This document shows positions 34,277 to 36,545 of a stretch of 36,545 nucleotides of DNA, piece by piece; position 1 is the first letter of the stretch, and each line of letters opens with the position of its first letter. Position numbers and translations under genes: made by a program. This DNA comes from an uncultured beta proteobacterium. GTDB taxonomy: Bacteria; Pseudomonadota; Gammaproteobacteria; Burkholderiales; Burkholderiaceae_C. The stretch is from positions 1-36,545 of the forward strand of contig CAIVXG010000229.1 in NCBI GenBank assembly GCA_903909815.1, written 5' to 3'. A model generated the notes under the pieces. That model made no database searches. It had not been told where the DNA came from and saw only the letters and a list, made by a program, of their open reading frames with translations.

Positions 34277-35611
34277 ATGACAAGAAAATATTTTGGAACA
34301 GATGGCATTCGTGGCACCGTGGGGCAAGCGCCCATCACCCCCGACTTCGTGATGCGACTGGCGCACGCGGTTGGACGCGAGCTGAAAAAATCCGAGTCCC
34401 GCCCGACCGTGCTGATTGGCAAGGACACGCGTATTTCAGGCTATATGCTGGAAAGCGCCCTGGAGAGCGGCTTCAATTCTGCCGGCGTGGACGTGGTTTT
34501 GCTCGGCCCCCTGCCCACGCCCGGCGTGGCCTACCTGACGCGCACTCAGCGCGCTTCGCTCGGCGTCGTCATCAGCGCCAGCCACAACCCTTTCCCCGAC
34601 AATGGCATCAAGTTCTTCAGCGCCCAGGGCGCCAAGTTGTCCGATGCCTGGGAGCAATCCGTGGAAGCCACGCTGGAGGAACCACCGGTCTGGGCCGATT
34701 CAGCCGCATTGGGCCGAACGCGTCGGCTGGATGACGCCGCGGGGCGTTACATCGAATTTTGCAAGAGCACTTTTGCCAACGACCTCACGCTCAAGGGGCT
34801 CAAGATCGTGGTCGATGCGGCCAATGGCGCCGCGTATCACATAGCACCCAAGGTGTTCCATGAGCTCGGCGCCGAAGTCGTCGCCATCGGCTGCACGCCC
34901 GATGGTTTGAACATCAACCACAACGTGGGTGCCACGCACCCGCAGGCGCTGATCGCGGCGGTGAAGGCGCATCAGGCCGACTATGGCATCGCGCTCGATG
35001 GTGATGCCGACCGATTGCAACTGGTCGACTCCGATGGCCGCTTGTTCAATGGCGACGAGGTTTTGTACCTGATGGTCAAGGAACGGCTGGACCGTGGCGA
35101 AGCCGTGCCGGGCGCCGTGGGCACGCTCATGACCAACATGGCCGTGGAATTGGCGTTGCAGACGCTGGGAGTGGAGTTTGTGCGTGCCAAGGTCGGCGAC
35201 CGCTATGTGCTGGAAGAACTGGACCGTCGCGGTTGGCTGCTCGGCGGCGAGGGCTCGGGCCACTTGCTGGCGTTGGACAAACACAGCACGGGCGATGGCC
35301 TGATCTCGGCGCTGCAAGTGCTGCAGGCCTGCGTGCGCAGCGGCCAGACCCTGGTGCAGTTGCTGGCCGGAGTGACACTTTTTCCGCAGACCTTGATCAA
35401 CGTGCGCCTGCATCCCGGGCAGGATTGGAAGAATGACGCTCAATTTTGCAACGCCACGCAGACGGTCGAGACCGAACTGGGTGACACCGGGCGTGTGCTG
35501 ATCCGTGCCAGTGGCACCGAACCCTTGCTGCGTGTGATGGTGGAAGCGCGCGACGCGGACGTGGCCTTGAGCAGCGCCCAACGCATCGCCAAGACACTCG
35601 AATTGGCATGA
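34277..35611 (+). CDS. glmM: Phosphoglucosamine mutase
   Basis: This 444-residue enzyme interconverts glucosamine 6-phosphate and glucosamine 1-phosphate, on the route to UDP-GlcNAc for peptidoglycan and lipopolysaccharide. It begins [13 protein letters not shown]. The phosphorylated serine is S102 in [10 protein letters not shown], the same number as in E. coli; the metal loop [13 protein letters not shown], the sugar-binding GGEGSGHLL and phosphate-binding [14 protein letters not shown] are all present. The ATG at 34277 has AAAGGA about eight bases upstream; a TTG two codons earlier is less likely. It overlaps the GNAT gene by ATGA. Confidence 0.97.
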   Translation: MTRKYFGTDGIRGTVGQAPITPDFVMRLAHAVGRELKKSESRPTVLIGKDTRISGYMLESALESGFNSAGVDVVLLGPLPTPGVAYLTRTQRASLGVVISASHNPFPDNGIKFFSAQGAKLSDAWEQSVEATLEEPPVWADSAALGRTRRLDDAAGRYIEFCKSTFANDLTLKGLKIVVDAANGAAYHIAPKVFHELGAEVVAIGCTPDGLNINHNVGATHPQALIAAVKAHQADYGIALDGDADRLQLVDSDGRLFNGDEVLYLMVKERLDRGEAVPGAVGTLMTNMAVELALQTLGVEFVRAKVGDRYVLEELDRRGWLLGGEGSGHLLALDKHSTGDGLISALQVLQACVRSGQTLVQLLAGVTLFPQTLINVRLHPGQDWKNDAQFCNATQTVETELGDTGRVLIRASGTEPLLRVMVEARDADVALSSAQRIAKTLELA

Positions 35612-36111
35612 GCGTCGCTGCGCTGTCCCGGCTGCACGTGCTGCGCGCCGATTACGCTAACCCCGGCCACGCCGACGCCCTGGTGTCAGTGCTAAACGCC
35701 TATGCGCAGGACCCGGCGGGCGGTGGAGCGGCATTGAGCGAGTACACCAAGACCCATGTGGTGCGCGAGCTCGCCTCCCGACCCCAGGCCTTCAGCGTAC
35801 TGGCTTTTGACGGCTCGACGCCCGTGGGATTGGTCAACTGCATTGAAGGTTTTTCCACCTTCCAATGTCGCCCGCTAGTGAACGTGCACGACGTTGCCGT
35901 GTTGGCCAGTCACCGTGGCCAGCGCGTGGCCGAACAGATGCTGGCGCTGGCGGAAGCGATCGCGCGGGAGCGCGGTGCGTGCAAACTCACGCTCGAAGTG
36001 TTGCAGGGCAATCAGAGCGCCCGCCGCTTGTACGAACGCGTGGGTTTCGCCGGCTACCAACTCGATCCTGCTTTGGGGCAAGCCCAGTTTATGCAGAAGT
36101 GGCTGGCGTAA
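35608..36111 (+). CDS. GNAT family N-acetyltransferase
   Basis: This 167-residue protein has the acetyl-CoA-binding pattern [21 protein letters not shown] and the C-terminal [19 protein letters not shown] typical of GNAT enzymes. The substrate is not known. Its start overlaps the glmM stop by ATGA, so it is translated in a coupled manner as the last gene of the folP-glmM operon; a link with amino sugars is possible but not shown. The repeat cluster begins three bases after its stop codon. Confidence 0.88.
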   Translation: MSVAALSRLHVLRADYANPGHADALVSVLNAYAQDPAGGGAALSEYTKTHVVRELASRPQAFSVLAFDGSTPVGLVNCIEGFSTFQCRPLVNVHDVAVLASHRGQRVAEQMLALAEAIARERGACKLTLEVLQGNQSARRLYERVGFAGYQLDPALGQAQFMQKWLA

Positions 36112-36113
36112 TT

Positions 36114-36135
36114 CGTCATTGCGAGCGCAGATAAC
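36114..36135. repeat. Truncated left end of the 85-bp element
   Basis: CGTCATTGCGAGCGCAG at 36114-36130 matches the left terminus of the element at 36153, then similarity stops. It is a fragment next to the full copy, directly after the acetyltransferase stop. Confidence 0.6.
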
Positions 36136-36152
36136 CCGACCTCCAGGACTAT

Positions 36153-36237
36153 CGTCATTGCGAGCGCAGCGCGGCAATCCATGTTAATTCGTGGCGCGCC
36201 AAGATGGATCGCCACGGCCTGCGGCCTCGCGATGACG
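36153..36237. repeat. 85-bp palindromic element, full copy
   Basis: It starts CGTCATTGCGAG and ends CTCGCGATGACG, 12-bp terminal inverted repeats with a single mismatch, and has the inner arms GCGGCAATCCA and TGGATCGCCAC. It is the same length as the copies at 6052-6136 and 36432-36516. Confidence 0.85.
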
Positions 36238-36399
36238 AGCGAGTGTGTGGGCCTCGCGATGACGAGCGAGTGTGTGGGCTTCGCGATGACGAGCGAGTGT
36301 GCGGGCTTCGCGATGACGAGCGAGTGTGTGGGCCTCGGGATGACGAGCGAGTGTGCGGGCCTCGGGATGACGAGCGAGTGTGCGTGCCTCGGGATGACG
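36238..36399. repeat. Six tandem 27-bp units
   Basis: The right end of the preceding element (GATGACG) recurs with ends at 36264, 36291, 36318, 36345, 36372 and 36399, exactly 27 bases apart. Each unit starts AGCGAGTGTG and ends TCGCGATGACG or TCGGGATGACG, with 1-3 differences between units. There are no spacers, so this is not a CRISPR array. The repeat is in frame with itself, which keeps several meaningless reading frames open. Confidence 0.9.
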
Positions 36400-36431
36400 G
36401 CGACACTGCATGCGGGCCATGAAGCCGGATT

Positions 36432-36516
36432 TGTCATTGCGAGCGCAGCGCGGCAATCCATGTTACTTCGAGGCGCACCGAGATGGATCGCCACGGCCTA
36501 CGGCCTCGCACTGACA
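36432..36516. repeat. 85-bp palindromic element, diverged copy
   Basis: It starts TGTCATTGCGAG and ends CTCGCACTGACA, keeping complementary outermost bases although they differ from the other copies. About 75 of 85 positions match the copy at 36153 by eye. It closes the repeat cluster near the right edge of the window. Confidence 0.8.
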
Positions 36517-36545
36517 AAAGGCAGCAAGGGTATGCGCAGGCTACA

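Noticed and set aside
36215-36399. Possible CRISPR array
   Set aside because: The 27-bp units are directly adjacent with no spacers, and no cas genes are present.
36054-36494. Repetitive minus- and plus-strand frames encoding nine-residue peptide repeats
   Set aside because: They arise because a 27-bp tandem repeat has no stop in several frames; none has a start signal or protein-like composition.

Overview
The window looks like a stretch of chromosome from a GC-rich betaproteobacterium, most likely Burkholderiales and probably a Comamonadaceae relative such as Rhodoferax or Polaromonas. This placement is inferred from gene content: a phasin with PhaR-type operator sequences, a 180-kDa-class NAD-glutamate dehydrogenase, adjacent folP-glmM, and a gluQ-trmB-pseudouridine synthase run. 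No rRNA, tRNA, CRISPR array, phage or transposase gene was seen. Most genes are housekeeping or metabolic.

Layout from left to right. 1-1.8 kb: a membrane acyltransferase and a phasin on the minus strand, with an intrinsic terminator between them and PhaR-like palindromes around the phasin promoter. 1.9-6.05 kb, plus strand: a hotdog thioesterase, an unlisted 43-residue ORF that overlaps both neighbours by ATGA, pncB, an NhaD-type antiporter and a D-2-hydroxyacid dehydrogenase. 6.2-9.96 kb, minus strand: gluQ, trmB and an RluA-type pseudouridine synthase in an apparent operon, preceded by an FAD oxidoreductase. 10-12.4 kb: a LysR regulator divergent from pirin and a WrbA-like flavodoxin. 12.6-16.2 kb, plus strand: a DUF599 membrane protein, an exonuclease/GIY-YIG/Fe-S-type nuclease fusion, then a three-gene ECF sigma operon.

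16.2-25 kb: a periplasmic neopullulanase-like enzyme, a beta-class GST, a RIO-type kinase, a VF530 protein, a hybrid sensor kinase, an RNB-domain nuclease with an altered active-site motif, a cytochrome c' and a MobA/MocA-like nucleotidyltransferase. 25.1-29.9 kb: one giant NAD-glutamate dehydrogenase gene. 30-32.7 kb: a small His/Cys exported protein followed by a TonB-dependent receptor, a possible metal-uptake pair. 32.8-36.1 kb: a CBS-pair protein divergent from a folP-glmM-GNAT operon.

The least ordinary DNA is non-coding. An 85-bp palindromic element (near-perfect 12-bp terminal inverted repeats) occurs three times at exactly the same length, with shorter relatives elsewhere. In the last 450 bases its right end has expanded into six exact-period 27-bp tandem units. 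A second, unrelated hairpin family (GGACAGA...TCTGTCC) occurs three times and, in one place, seems to supply both the ribosome binding site and the TTG start of gluQ. I did not find a clear defence or otherwise wholly new multi-gene system. The best candidates for novelty are the coupled small ORF upstream of pncB, the two repeat families, the variant RNB nuclease and the His/Cys protein plus receptor pair.
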